Below, piece after piece: positions 25,706 to 34,784 of a stretch of 46,866 nucleotides of DNA. A program made the position numbers and the translations under genes. Each line of letters begins with the position of its first letter. Position 1 is the first letter of the stretch. The notes under the pieces were generated by a model. That model saw only the letters and a program-made list of their open reading frames with translations. It ran no database searches and was not told where the DNA came from. The stretch spans positions 1-46,866 of the forward strand of contig JBGAWK010000014.1 in NCBI GenBank assembly GCA_044227665.1, in the 5' to 3' direction. Source of the stretch: JBGAWK01 sp044227665 (GTDB lineage: Bacteria; Bacteroidota; Bacteroidia; Chitinophagales; JADIYW01).

Positions 25706-25730
25706 AAAAATCAACTATATAATAGTTTTA
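25700..25730 (+). promoter_or_regulatory. Promoter overlapping the 21-bp repeats
   Basis: TTTG at 25700-25703, a 19-nt spacer and TAGTTTTA at 25723-25730 (one base off consensus) fit a Bacteroidota promoter. The ATG follows at 25760. Confidence 0.5.
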
Positions 25731-25759
25731 TTTTTAATGTAATAATAAAACTACAGTGT

Positions 25760-26401
25760 ATGGAAGGAAGGCTAAAACTAAAACTACACAAAATCAAGTG
25801 TATAGAAAAACAAGAAGCAGATAGCGATGAAATCATCTTATGGGGTATTATCGTTACATCTAACAACCTGTTTATGGTTACCCCCGAAATTCCCGAACGG
25901 AGTTTCAAAACTGGTAGTGTTAAGAATTTTGACCCAGCATTAGATTTAATTACTATTCCCTTATATCCACAAGATATACAAACTAAAGTTGTAATGGGAA
26001 GAGCAGCTGTTTGGATTATTGAGCGTGATGGTGAAACATTTAATAAAGACGAGGCATATAATATGTTTAGCAAATTATATGTGAATAAGAGTAAAGAAAT
26101 TAAAAACAGCAATCCCAACAACGATTATTATGGCTTGCAGGCATTTAGAGAAGTTTTGCCTGTATTTCACCAAAGATTAAAAGCCGCTGCGCAAACACAT
26201 ATACATCCGTCTATAGATTGGTGGGGAAATTTGATAACAGATAATGACGAAATCTTCCCGTATATCTATACTGATTTCTCAAGCAATCAGCAACCTCCGA
26301 TTACCCATGAGGACTCCTCACCCATATTCAGTAATGTTAAAAGTGCTTATGGTGGAAAATATCAAGTGAACTTGAGCTGGAGTTTTGAACTCGTCCCTTG
26401 A
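25760..26401 (+). CDS. Protein of unknown function
   Basis: A 213-residue protein without signal peptide or membrane helix. The N-terminal half has beta-strand-like stretches (LKLKLHKIKCIEKQEADSD, then EIILWGIIV), reminiscent of bacterial C2- or PLAT-like sandwiches, but this is a resemblance only. The middle is helical (KDEAYNMFSKLYVN). The C-terminus ends in strands (KYQVNLSWSFELV). It is expressed from a promoter that overlaps three 21-bp repeats, and the giant repeat protein gene follows about 100 bp later. I do not recognise a family. Confidence 0.6.
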   Translation: MEGRLKLKLHKIKCIEKQEADSDEIILWGIIVTSNNLFMVTPEIPERSFKTGSVKNFDPALDLITIPLYPQDIQTKVVMGRAAVWIIERDGETFNKDEAYNMFSKLYVNKSKEIKNSNPNNDYYGLQAFREVLPVFHQRLKAAAQTHIHPSIDWWGNLITDNDEIFPYIYTDFSSNQQPPITHEDSSPIFSNVKSAYGGKYQVNLSWSFELVP

Positions 26402-26508
26402 CATATATTACAAAAAGCAAGAAAGTTAAAGACTATATATTTTAATAAAAATAGACTATGAGTAAAATTTTACAAAACAACATTATAGTGGGCATACAAT
26501 GCAGTGTA

Positions 26509-29424
26509 ATGAAATTCAAATTCAGTATGCTCTTTCTGCTACTTGCTACTGCTTTACAAGCACAGAATGTAGGTATCAATACCGACGGCTCCACACCAGA
26601 TCCTTCTTCGCTATTAGATATAAAAAGTACCGATAAAGGCCTACTTGTACCACGTGTATCATTACAAAGTAAAACAGATGCCGCTACTATTTCCAATCCT
26701 GCAACTTCGTTATTGGTATATAATACCAATGGCAATACTGCACAAATGCCAGACAGCATCGGCTATTATTACAATGCAGGTACAACGGCAGCACCACAAT
26801 GGATAAAACTCGTAGTTACGGCTGATACCAAAGGCGGCGCTTGGTTGCTAACTGGCAATGCCGGCACGATAGATGGTACACATTTTATTGGCACTACGGA
26901 TAATGTACCATTAACACTAAAAGTAAACAACCAACAAGCCGGCCGTATTGACCATATAAATAACAACCTATTTTTGGGCTATGTAGCAGGCAAAAACAAT
27001 ACAGGAAATTATAATACTTTTTTGGGTGATAGTGCTGCATATAACAACACTACAGGCAGGTACAATATTGCCATAGGCACAGGGGCTTTAAATAAAAACA
27101 CTACTGGTTATCAAAATACTGCTACTGGAGTATTTGCCTTGTATAATAATACAGGAGGATATTACAATACAGCTGTCGGTGCAAGAGCTTTGCACGAAAA
27201 TACAGGAGGATATTACAATACAGCTGTCGGAGAGAGCTCTATATACAACAATATTTTTGGAAGTTGTAATACTGCAATTGGTGTTTATGCGTTGCAAAAA
27301 AATACATTTGGATCTATGAATACTGCCGTCGGAATGCGAGCTATGCAAGAAAATACAATTGGAGATTACAACACTGCTACTGGGTATTATTCCTTGCACG
27401 ATAATACAACTGGAGATTACAACACTGCCTACGGAATATCTACTTTGTCCGAAAATACAAGTGGAGATTACAACACTGCTACTGGATATTTTTCCATGAC
27501 AAGTAATACAACAGGTAATCATAATACTGCTACTGGAGTATATGCCTTGTATAATAACACTACAGGTTTTGATAATACTGCTACAGGTGTAGGTGCTTTG
27601 TATAATAATACAACAGGTAATAATAATACTGCTACAGGTACAAGTGCTTTGTATAATAATACTATTGGTTCTCGTAATACTGCAATTGGAAATTATTCCT
27701 TGGATAGCAATACAACAGGTAGTCATAATACTGCTACTGGAGTATATGCTTTGCACCATAATACAACAGGCTATTACAATACAGCTTCTGGAGTATGGGC
27801 CTTGTATGAAAACTCTACAGGTTTTGGAAATACTGCATTAGGCGTATTAGCCTGTAACTCAAATAAGACAGGTTCAAGAAATACCGCAATAGGACTATAT
27901 GCTCTCTATAATAATATTTCTGGGAATGACAATGTTGCTATAGGGGAATTGGCTTTATATAGAAATACAACAGGTAGCCATCTCGTTGCTGTAGGTGATA
28001 GTGCTTTATTTAATAATGGCATCGGTGCCACTTTGAGCTATCAGGCAACAGACAATACAGCAATTGGTACAAAGGCTATGTACGGTAACACAACAGGATA
28101 TTACAATACTGCAGTAGGGGCAAATACACTCAAGGGAAATTTAAATGGTACTGCGAACACAGCTAATGGTTATATTTCATTGTATTCAAATAAAAGCGGC
28201 AATTGGAATACTTCTTCTGGAGCATCTTCGCTTTCCCAAAACATTTCTGGCAGTTTCAATACTGCTTTTGGTGGTGCTAGTCTTTCTAATAATATAATGG
28301 GGGATTTTAACACAGCCATCGGATATAATGCATTAGAATTCAATACATCGGGGTATAATAATACTGCTATCGGTACTCAAGCATTATTTTTAAATACAAC
28401 AGGCAGCAATCTCGTTGCTGTAGGCGACAGTGCTTTGTATAATCAGGATGGTGGTACTGGTTTTAATACTGCCGTAGGAAGCAAAGCACTATTTGGCAAT
28501 ACTATGGGTGCGTATAATACAGCATTGGGCAATTGGGCACTTAGAAACAATGAGATAGGTTATAACAATGTAGCTATTGGCGATAGAGCCTTATTGATAA
28601 ACGTAAACGGGTTTCGAAATGTAGCAGTTGGCACTGCGGCATTATATAATAATACTGGCTACAGAAATACGGCTGTTGGTGATTATGCTGCTTTTAGCAA
28701 TACGGATGGTATCAGAAATACGGCTATTGGCAATGAAGCTTTGTATTATAATGAGAACGGCACACAAAATACAGCAGTAGGATTATCTGCCGGCAAAGGT
28801 GTTGCTGGTATTGATTTTACACAATGTACTTTTTTAGGCACCAACTCTTCACCTACGGTTGCACGTACCAATGTAACCATGCTCGGTGCTAATATTACCA
28901 ATGCACAATGTACCAATGACAATCAGGTGTTGTTAGGCAATACGGCTATTGCACAAATACGTGCGCAGGTAACAGGTATTACGGCTTACTCGGATGCACG
29001 GTATAAAACCAATATTCAAAATAATGTGAAAGGATTGGGTTTTATTATGAAATTAAAACCAGTATCCTATAATGTAAAACCAAAAGAGCTGCATAAAATC
29101 TGGAACACACCTGATTCTTTGTATAACCAAATAGATTTTTCTGATGCAGAAAAAACACGCTACATCGGCTTTATTGCACAAGATGTAGAAAAAGCAGCCA
29201 AAGAAAGCGGTTTTGATTTTCCAGGAATAGATATCCCAAAAGATAGCAATGAGGTCTATAGCCTTCGCTATGTAGATTTTATCATGCCTATGGTGAAAGC
29301 CATACAGGAACTCAAAGCAGAAAATGATGATCTTAAATCCCAAGTAGAACAAATAAATCTACTTAAAAAAGAAATAGACGATTTAAAGAAACAGATGGCA
29401 ACCAGTATTCAAACTGGTCGTTAA
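26509..29424 (+). CDS. Giant 17-residue-repeat surface fibre with C-terminal S74 chaperone domain
   Basis: About 971 residues from ATG 26509, which gives a clean signal peptide (MKFKFSMLFLLLATALQAQ); an upstream in-frame ATG at 26458 would bury it. After an N-terminal domain with GLLVPRVSL and LLVYNTNG comes a run of about 34 units of 17 residues (about 167-760), consensus NTAxGxxALYxNTTGxx, like the YadA-head/beta-roll class. At about 826 the peptidase S74 (endosialidase chaperone) domain begins with SDARYK, whose Ser and Lys are the expected self-cleavage pair. GFIAQDVEKA and SLRYVDFIMPMVKAIQEL follow, then a coiled coil at about 925-960. It probably forms a trimeric extracellular fibre or adhesin. 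Confidence 0.88.
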   Translation: MKFKFSMLFLLLATALQAQNVGINTDGSTPDPSSLLDIKSTDKGLLVPRVSLQSKTDAATISNPATSLLVYNTNGNTAQMPDSIGYYYNAGTTAAPQWIKLVVTADTKGGAWLLTGNAGTIDGTHFIGTTDNVPLTLKVNNQQAGRIDHINNNLFLGYVAGKNNTGNYNTFLGDSAAYNNTTGRYNIAIGTGALNKNTTGYQNTATGVFALYNNTGGYYNTAVGARALHENTGGYYNTAVGESSIYNNIFGSCNTAIGVYALQKNTFGSMNTAVGMRAMQENTIGDYNTATGYYSLHDNTTGDYNTAYGISTLSENTSGDYNTATGYFSMTSNTTGNHNTATGVYALYNNTTGFDNTATGVGALYNNTTGNNNTATGTSALYNNTIGSRNTAIGNYSLDSNTTGSHNTATGVYALHHNTTGYYNTASGVWALYENSTGFGNTALGVLACNSNKTGSRNTAIGLYALYNNISGNDNVAIGELALYRNTTGSHLVAVGDSALFNNGIGATLSYQATDNTAIGTKAMYGNTTGYYNTAVGANTLKGNLNGTANTANGYISLYSNKSGNWNTSSGASSLSQNISGSFNTAFGGASLSNNIMGDFNTAIGYNALEFNTSGYNNTAIGTQALFLNTTGSNLVAVGDSALYNQDGGTGFNTAVGSKALFGNTMGAYNTALGNWALRNNEIGYNNVAIGDRALLINVNGFRNVAVGTAALYNNTGYRNTAVGDYAAFSNTDGIRNTAIGNEALYYNENGTQNTAVGLSAGKGVAGIDFTQCTFLGTNSSPTVARTNVTMLGANITNAQCTNDNQVLLGNTAIAQIRAQVTGITAYSDARYKTNIQNNVKGLGFIMKLKPVSYNVKPKELHKIWNTPDSLYNQIDFSDAEKTRYIGFIAQDVEKAAKESGFDFPGIDIPKDSNEVYSLRYVDFIMPMVKAIQELKAENDDLKSQVEQINLLKKEIDDLKKQMATSIQTGR
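27012..28785 (+). repeat. 51-bp tandem repeat array inside the S74 fibre gene
   Basis: About 34 units of 51 bp encode the 17-residue repeat. Units are diverged, with runs of nearly identical sequence (for example at 27130-27240 and 27530-27660), which suggests recent duplication or conversion. Two units (near 28000 and 28440) carry small insertions. The antisense frame is open over part of the array because of the repeat periodicity. Confidence 0.9.
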
Positions 29425-29472
29425 TAATATTTAAAAAATTTAAATAGAAATAGCTATATCTTTAAGATAATC

Positions 29473-31497
29473 ATGAAACGTGGAATCTTATGGGGTATAT
29501 TTATATCATGGAGCCTAACAATTCAGGCTTTTAATGTACATATAAATACGTATCTGGTAAAACAAATACCCACGCTCAGCACTACACTCGATTCCTCTTT
29601 CTATACTTTTTTTTCTTACTTTTCTATAAAAGATAAGGATACATTCCATATCCTTAAAGCGTATGATAAATCATCCTATCGCCTGAACCAACATATTTTG
29701 TTACTGGTAGATTATGTCAATGAATTAGATACAACAGTTACCTTACAGCTATATTCTAATAAAGACCGTTATAATTTTGTAGGCGAAGTGGTTAGTACAA
29801 ATGGCAATGTCGTCCTTTATAAACCATCTAAATCCATTCAATCCAATAAACAATTTATAACAATAACCTTATTGCCCAAGCAAATACTTCACGCCTGTTT
29901 GGCCTATCAGCCTATCTCTTTCAAAGACTATTATTTCAAACGCAATTCTAATGATTTTTATGTATTTAAAACAAAATATCATTTTCCTGTCTTCGATTCA
30001 TTTTATTACAAACGAAATATCGGTTACAATATCCAGTATTTTGTACTATTAGGGGTAATTCTAATCATGCTCATATTTTATTTGTTGGCTAATTACTATC
30101 TGCATGATAAGATATATCTATACTATTCATTTTATCTGTTATATACTTTTTTGCAAGTTCTATATATGGTGCAATACGAAATGTCGCGCAATATGGTGAT
30201 GTTCAATTTTGTAGGCAACAGCGGCTTTGATGAAGCCACTAAAGGATTAATGATATATTTTTATACTCAATTTTACAAAGAAGTATTTGGCATCACCAAA
30301 AAACAGAAATACTCCTATTATGCTGCGGAACTCTTAAAGATAACCTGTGTGGTATATGTTGCCATTATAGTAATAGCTTATGTATTCCGAGCTGGATGGT
30401 ATCCTGAAATTGCTATATACAGATTATATCGTTTTCCTGTATTTTTCTTTAGCCTGATTATCATATTTAATTCCTTCTGGCAGAAAAAAATGAGCTATTT
30501 CCAAAAAATCATATTATCGGGTAGTGTGGTATATATGTTTTTCAATATGTTATCCATCATCCAAAAAACAGATTTTCTACTCGAAGATCTACTGCTACAA
30601 ACGAATACGCTATACATGGGTATATTGTTAGAATTAATATTTTTCTCTGTGGCGTTGATTATTCGCATCAAAGATTCTTTTCTGGAATCGGAAGCCTTAA
30701 AAGATAAATTGATTGTAGAATTACAACAAAACGAAGAATTTATTTCTAACCAAAATATTTTATTAGAAAACAAAGTAAAAGAACGTGTACAGGAAATAAA
30801 GCAGCAAAATCTACTAATAGAAGAACAAAAAACAGAAGCACTAGTGCAATCTTTTGAAAAAGAGCGTGCGCAAATTCAACTGCAAGCACTTACCTCCCAG
30901 CTCAATCCGCATTTTATTTTTAATTCCATGAACGCTATTCATAATGCCGTGGTTTCTAATAATACAAAAAAAGCATCTCGAATGCTTACCGATTTTTCAG
31001 CATTGATTAGAACGGTACTAGAAAATTCCATGGAAGCTAAAATATCGCTAGAAAATGAAATTAAATTACTGGAAACATACTTAAAACTAGAGCAAATACG
31101 AACATCTAACAGTTTTGAATACCAAATCAACATTGACCATGCCATTGCAGCCGATTTTATCGAGATACCTACCATGATGTTACAGCCATTTTTAGAAAAT
31201 GCTATCTGGCATGGTTTTAAAGGGATTGACTATAAAGGTAAAATTAGGATTGTTTTCTCCTTATCCGAAGATGTAATTCATTGCGAAATAACCGATAACG
31301 GCATAGGCAGAAAATCCGCATCGGAGAAATTATATACTCCCAAAAAATCACTGGCCATTCATATTATCCAAAACAGGATAATCTTAATAAACAAGGCAGA
31401 AAAGGCAGAAAAAGCAACCTTGACAATTGTGGATCTACTGGATGAACAAAAAAATGCAATGGGAACAAAAGTAATTATTCGACTTCCAATTTTATAA
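29473..31497 (+). CDS. LytS-like sensor histidine kinase with 7TM domain
   Basis: A 674-residue membrane kinase. A signal peptide and periplasmic sensor region (about 20-185) are followed by a 7TMR-DISM-like seven-helix block (about 188-405), a coiled coil (about 410-465) and a His_kinase/HATPase module. The phosphoacceptor is His480 in LNPHFIFNSMNAI; the N-box is MMLQPFLENAIWHGF with Asn576; ITDNGIGRKSA is the ATP lid region. It starts 48 nt after the S74 fibre gene, and its response regulator follows after 2 nt. The stimulus is unknown. Confidence 0.92.
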   Translation: MKRGILWGIFISWSLTIQAFNVHINTYLVKQIPTLSTTLDSSFYTFFSYFSIKDKDTFHILKAYDKSSYRLNQHILLLVDYVNELDTTVTLQLYSNKDRYNFVGEVVSTNGNVVLYKPSKSIQSNKQFITITLLPKQILHACLAYQPISFKDYYFKRNSNDFYVFKTKYHFPVFDSFYYKRNIGYNIQYFVLLGVILIMLIFYLLANYYLHDKIYLYYSFYLLYTFLQVLYMVQYEMSRNMVMFNFVGNSGFDEATKGLMIYFYTQFYKEVFGITKKQKYSYYAAELLKITCVVYVAIIVIAYVFRAGWYPEIAIYRLYRFPVFFFSLIIIFNSFWQKKMSYFQKIILSGSVVYMFFNMLSIIQKTDFLLEDLLLQTNTLYMGILLELIFFSVALIIRIKDSFLESEALKDKLIVELQQNEEFISNQNILLENKVKERVQEIKQQNLLIEEQKTEALVQSFEKERAQIQLQALTSQLNPHFIFNSMNAIHNAVVSNNTKKASRMLTDFSALIRTVLENSMEAKISLENEIKLLETYLKLEQIRTSNSFEYQINIDHAIAADFIEIPTMMLQPFLENAIWHGFKGIDYKGKIRIVFSLSEDVIHCEITDNGIGRKSASEKLYTPKKSLAIHIIQNRIILINKAEKAEKATLTIVDLLDEQKNAMGTKVIIRLPIL

Positions 31498-31499
31498 AT

Positions 31500-32261
31500 A
31501 TGACCATAGGAATTATTGATGACGAACTCGACAATCAGGAAATACTACACCATTTTATTTCGCAGTACACAGAACCTGTAAGGATTATTGGCTATGCCAA
31601 TAATGTAAAGACTGGATTGAAGCTCATCCATGATTGTATCCCTGATGTTATCTTTTTAGATATAGATATGCCAGATGGTAGCGGATTTGATTTAGTGGGA
31701 AAATTACATAATCATAAACCCGAAATTGTATTTTGTACAGCGTATAATCAATTTGCTTTAAAAGCTATCGAATGTAGTGCTTTAGCTTATATTTTAAAAC
31801 CCATAACAGAAGAAAATGTATTTAATGCATTAAAAAAAGCAAACCTAAAAGTGAATGATAACAACCGCTTACTACAATATAAAATCTTAAATGAACAGGT
31901 AAAAGAAACCGCTACAGAACGATTTATTGTTACAAATTCTGATGGCATGCATGTGCTATTCTATAATCAAGTTTTGTATTGCATTGCACACAGCAATTAT
32001 ACAGATATATACTTAGCAGACAACCATAGAATCACTATCTCTAAAACGCTTAAAGATGTTGAATTTATGCTTAGTAAACATCCTAATTTTATTCGAATTC
32101 ATCACTCCAATATCATAAATATGGATTATGTTATAAAATTAACTAAAACGGAAAGCAACATCTCAGCCACTATGATAGACGGAATAGAATTAAGTGTTTC
32201 AAGAAGCAAAAAAGAGAAAATACTATTTCAATTTTCTCAAAAACAAGGAAAGATATATTGA
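31500..32261 (+). CDS. LytTR-family response regulator
   Basis: A 253-residue regulator with a receiver domain (about 1-120) and a LytTR DNA-binding domain (about 140-245). The acidic pocket is IDDE at 6-9, the phosphoacceptor is Asp54 in IFLDIDMPDG, and Lys100 in YILKPI is the conserved lysine. The LytTR part has VLYCIAHSNYTDIYL and FIRIHHSNIINMDYV. It is co-transcribed with the kinase. The pair may control the upstream fibre gene, but no LytTR operator was identified. Confidence 0.93.
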   Translation: MTIGIIDDELDNQEILHHFISQYTEPVRIIGYANNVKTGLKLIHDCIPDVIFLDIDMPDGSGFDLVGKLHNHKPEIVFCTAYNQFALKAIECSALAYILKPITEENVFNALKKANLKVNDNNRLLQYKILNEQVKETATERFIVTNSDGMHVLFYNQVLYCIAHSNYTDIYLADNHRITISKTLKDVEFMLSKHPNFIRIHHSNIINMDYVIKLTKTESNISATMIDGIELSVSRSKKEKILFQFSQKQGKIY

Positions 32262-32417
32262 ACTGTGGTGTCCGTTTCCATGAAGACTAAGCCAATCTGA
32301 TATTGCTTTATTTTTTTATGGATATCCCTTCTCTGATATTTGAACATCTGGGCATTATGGTAAAATTAACCTAATACATTCCGTAATTTCAGCTAATCAA
32401 ATATTACCCTTATTTTT

Positions 32418-32432
32418 TGCAACATTGTTGCA
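32418..32432. promoter_or_regulatory. Fur/Zur-type 7-1-7 palindromic operator
   Basis: TGCAACATTGTTGCA is a perfect 15-bp palindrome with 7-1-7 architecture, as in Fur, Zur and PerR boxes. It overlaps the -33 TTG (32428-32430) of the receptor promoter, the classic position for a repressor. The metal is inferred from the His-rich, ZnuD-like receptor downstream. Confidence 0.65.
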
Positions 32433-32458
32433 TTTGGTAATTTGGTAGTGTATATTTG
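32428..32458 (+). promoter_or_regulatory. Promoter of the TonB receptor/lipoprotein operon
   Basis: TTG (32428-32430), a 20-nt spacer and TATATTTG (32451-32458, exact consensus) form a textbook Bacteroidota promoter. The box ends 4 nt before the GTG at 32463, so the mRNA would be leaderless. Confidence 0.65.
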
Positions 32459-32462
32459 TATT

Positions 32463-34784
32463 GTGAAGAACAGGGTATTCTTACTTTTGCTATATATAGT
32501 TTCATATAATACTGTATTTTCATTTACATTAAAAGGGACTATTAAGGATATCCATGACAACTCACCACTGGATTATGCAGTGATTTATTGGCATGAAAGT
32601 AGTGAGTTTTACTATACCGACAGCATGGGTACATTTGTAATTCCCAATATACAAGAAGGCGTCAATACATTGTCCATAAGCCATATCAACTGCAATGATA
32701 CGCTCATGCGAATACTTATTCAAGGGGATACCAATATGGTGATAAAGATAGAACACCACAATGAAATGCTAGAAGAACTGGTAGTTCATGCCCATGATAT
32801 AAGACAATTAGATGGAATAAAAACTTTAGAAGGAAAGGCATTACAGAGCAGTAGCGGCTCTTTGGGCAATGTAATAGCAGAGATTCCCGGAGCTGCAATT
32901 ACACAGAGCGGCCCCAATATTTACAAGCCTATACTTCATTCGCTTTTTGGTGACAGGATACTGATCGCCTACAATGATATAGCCCTTCGTAGTCAGGATT
33001 GGGGGGCGGAACATTCCCCAGAACTGGATATCACTCATGCGCAAACAATAGAAGTATATTCTGGGGCAAATACCGTGCAGACTTCGGTAGCAGCTTATGG
33101 AGGTACTATAGCCATACATGATATAGACTTAGGGAATATGAATACTTGGAAATCTACATCACAGATTTCTTCCGAGAGTAATAGCCTGCTGTGGGGGGCT
33201 TCACAGCGGTGGCAGCAAAATAAACTCTTCAAGAAAGACAATATTTTGAAGTACATGGTGCAAGGCTCTTTCTATAAAAATAGAGATAGTAAAGCCCCAT
33301 ATTATGCTTTATATAATACGGCTACACAAAAAGCGTCAGCATCTGCATACTTCGTTTATAACCGTAATATAGGAGATAAATTTTTAAAAAATACCGTCTA
33401 TTATGCCTATTATAACAATGCTACTGCCATCCTTCGCAATGCCCATATCGGCAATATTGAAGATTTGTATAGTGCCATAGCTAATAACATCCCTGTATAT
33501 TCAGGGACTAATGATTATAAGCAAGAGAACCCTAGACAGCACACAGCACATCACAATGCATATTTATCGCATGAATTTCATTGGAAGCACCATCACCAAG
33601 TCTTGCTTTCCTATAATTTCCAAAATGATAACAGAAAAGAATATGATATCCGCAGAGGAAACAGGAGCGAAATTCCTGCATTGGATATGCAGTTATTTAC
33701 AAATGAAATAAAATTTTCATATCAACTGCATAAAGATATTTTTTTAGTAAAAACAGGTACAGACTTCCTTTATATCATCAATAATAATAGCGAAGACTTA
33801 GGAATTAAACCTTTAGTGCCTAACTATGTGAGAAGAAGTTTTGCGCAATGGGGATTTGCAGAATTCTCTTTGCCTAAAGAGCAAATATTACAAGTGGGAT
33901 ACAGATGGCAAACGGAAGGGTATCATGTTTTTACTTTTGATAAAAATAATAATAATGTCACGCTATCACATCATTATTTGGGAGCTTCTATAGCATTAAC
34001 CTATAGCGTAGAGAAAAATAAATTTTCTATCTTTCAGGATATACAATTTAGGAGACGACCACCCAATGTCGCAGAATTGTATAGTCAGGGATTGCATCAT
34101 GGAGCAGCAGCCATAGAATATGGAAATAGTAATCTACTGCCCGAAAATGTATTCTCTCTACAGCAAACTTTGCAAGTGAAACCCTGTAAATTTTATCAAA
34201 TATCAATATTGCCCTATTATTTTAATATTCATAATTTTATTTACCTACAACCGCGCCCAGAGCCGGTACAGACTATCAGAGGCGCATATTTTGCTTACGA
34301 TTATCATCAGTCTAATGTGCAAATTTTAGGATTAGATATCATGCAGAAAATCACACTGCTTTCAAATGTCTTATATTGGCATAGCAATTTTTCTGGCAAT
34401 AGAAGTTTTATAGCTAAAAGAAAATCCTTTTTGCCCTATATGCCACAGACCCATCTTTCGAATGCCTTAGCGTTTGTATGGCACTTTAGAAAAAATATAG
34501 ATAAACTAAATATCAATCTTGAGTATGATTATTATTTCGAGAAAAGAAAATATACTTCAAGTTTTGAAGTGATACCTCCCCCTAAAGGATATGGTTTATT
34601 AAATCTAGATGCAACTTTGACCTGGAGGAAAAATGTTCATGATATGTCATGGATTTTTGGAGTTCACAACTTGCTTAATACTACATATAGAAACTATACG
34701 GATAGATTTAGATATTTTTCTGATGCTTCAGGTATAAATATTGTAACAACCTTAATATATTCACTTCATAATAAAAAATCATGA
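32463..34784 (+). CDS. TonB-dependent receptor, probably for zinc or another metal (ZnuD-like)
   Basis: A ~773-residue outer membrane receptor: signal peptide, carboxypeptidase-regulatory-like domain (about 20-100), plug (about 105-220) and beta barrel ending in LIYSLHN. The plug has LGNVIAEIPGAAITQSG, LFGDRILIAYNDIALRSQDW and HSPELDITHAQTIEVYSGA, resembling the zinc receptor ZnuD. Several His-rich loops (HTAHHNAYLSHEFHWKHHHQ; GLHHGAA) fit metal binding. I use GTG 32463: the upstream in-frame TTG at 32442 lies before the -7 box. It is preceded by a 7-1-7 palindrome and overlaps the lipoprotein gene by 4 nt. Zinc is an inference. Confidence 0.88.
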   Translation: MKNRVFLLLLYIVSYNTVFSFTLKGTIKDIHDNSPLDYAVIYWHESSEFYYTDSMGTFVIPNIQEGVNTLSISHINCNDTLMRILIQGDTNMVIKIEHHNEMLEELVVHAHDIRQLDGIKTLEGKALQSSSGSLGNVIAEIPGAAITQSGPNIYKPILHSLFGDRILIAYNDIALRSQDWGAEHSPELDITHAQTIEVYSGANTVQTSVAAYGGTIAIHDIDLGNMNTWKSTSQISSESNSLLWGASQRWQQNKLFKKDNILKYMVQGSFYKNRDSKAPYYALYNTATQKASASAYFVYNRNIGDKFLKNTVYYAYYNNATAILRNAHIGNIEDLYSAIANNIPVYSGTNDYKQENPRQHTAHHNAYLSHEFHWKHHHQVLLSYNFQNDNRKEYDIRRGNRSEIPALDMQLFTNEIKFSYQLHKDIFLVKTGTDFLYIINNNSEDLGIKPLVPNYVRRSFAQWGFAEFSLPKEQILQVGYRWQTEGYHVFTFDKNNNNVTLSHHYLGASIALTYSVEKNKFSIFQDIQFRRRPPNVAELYSQGLHHGAAAIEYGNSNLLPENVFSLQQTLQVKPCKFYQISILPYYFNIHNFIYLQPRPEPVQTIRGAYFAYDYHQSNVQILGLDIMQKITLLSNVLYWHSNFSGNRSFIAKRKSFLPYMPQTHLSNALAFVWHFRKNIDKLNINLEYDYYFEKRKYTSSFEVIPPPKGYGLLNLDATLTWRKNVHDMSWIFGVHNLLNTTYRNYTDRFRYFSDASGINIVTTLIYSLHNKKS

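Noticed and set aside
25711..26121. 136-codon minus-strand open frame opposite the unknown 25760 gene
   Set aside because: The plus frame is longer, has a promoter and varied composition; the minus frame is Leu/Ser-rich and runs into the promoter region.
26458..26508. Upstream ATG of the S74 protein
   Set aside because: It would add 17 residues in front of a clear signal peptide; the ATG at 26509 fits better.
27088..27759. 223-codon open frame on the minus strand inside the S74 repeat array
   Set aside because: It is a by-product of the 51-bp periodicity; its translation is a low-complexity Ser/Ile/Cys repeat and the plus-strand frame has a signal peptide and known domains.
29401..29418. 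ACCAGT/ACTGGT inverted repeat at the end of the S74 gene as a terminator
   Set aside because: Only 6 bp, inside the coding sequence, and no T tract follows.
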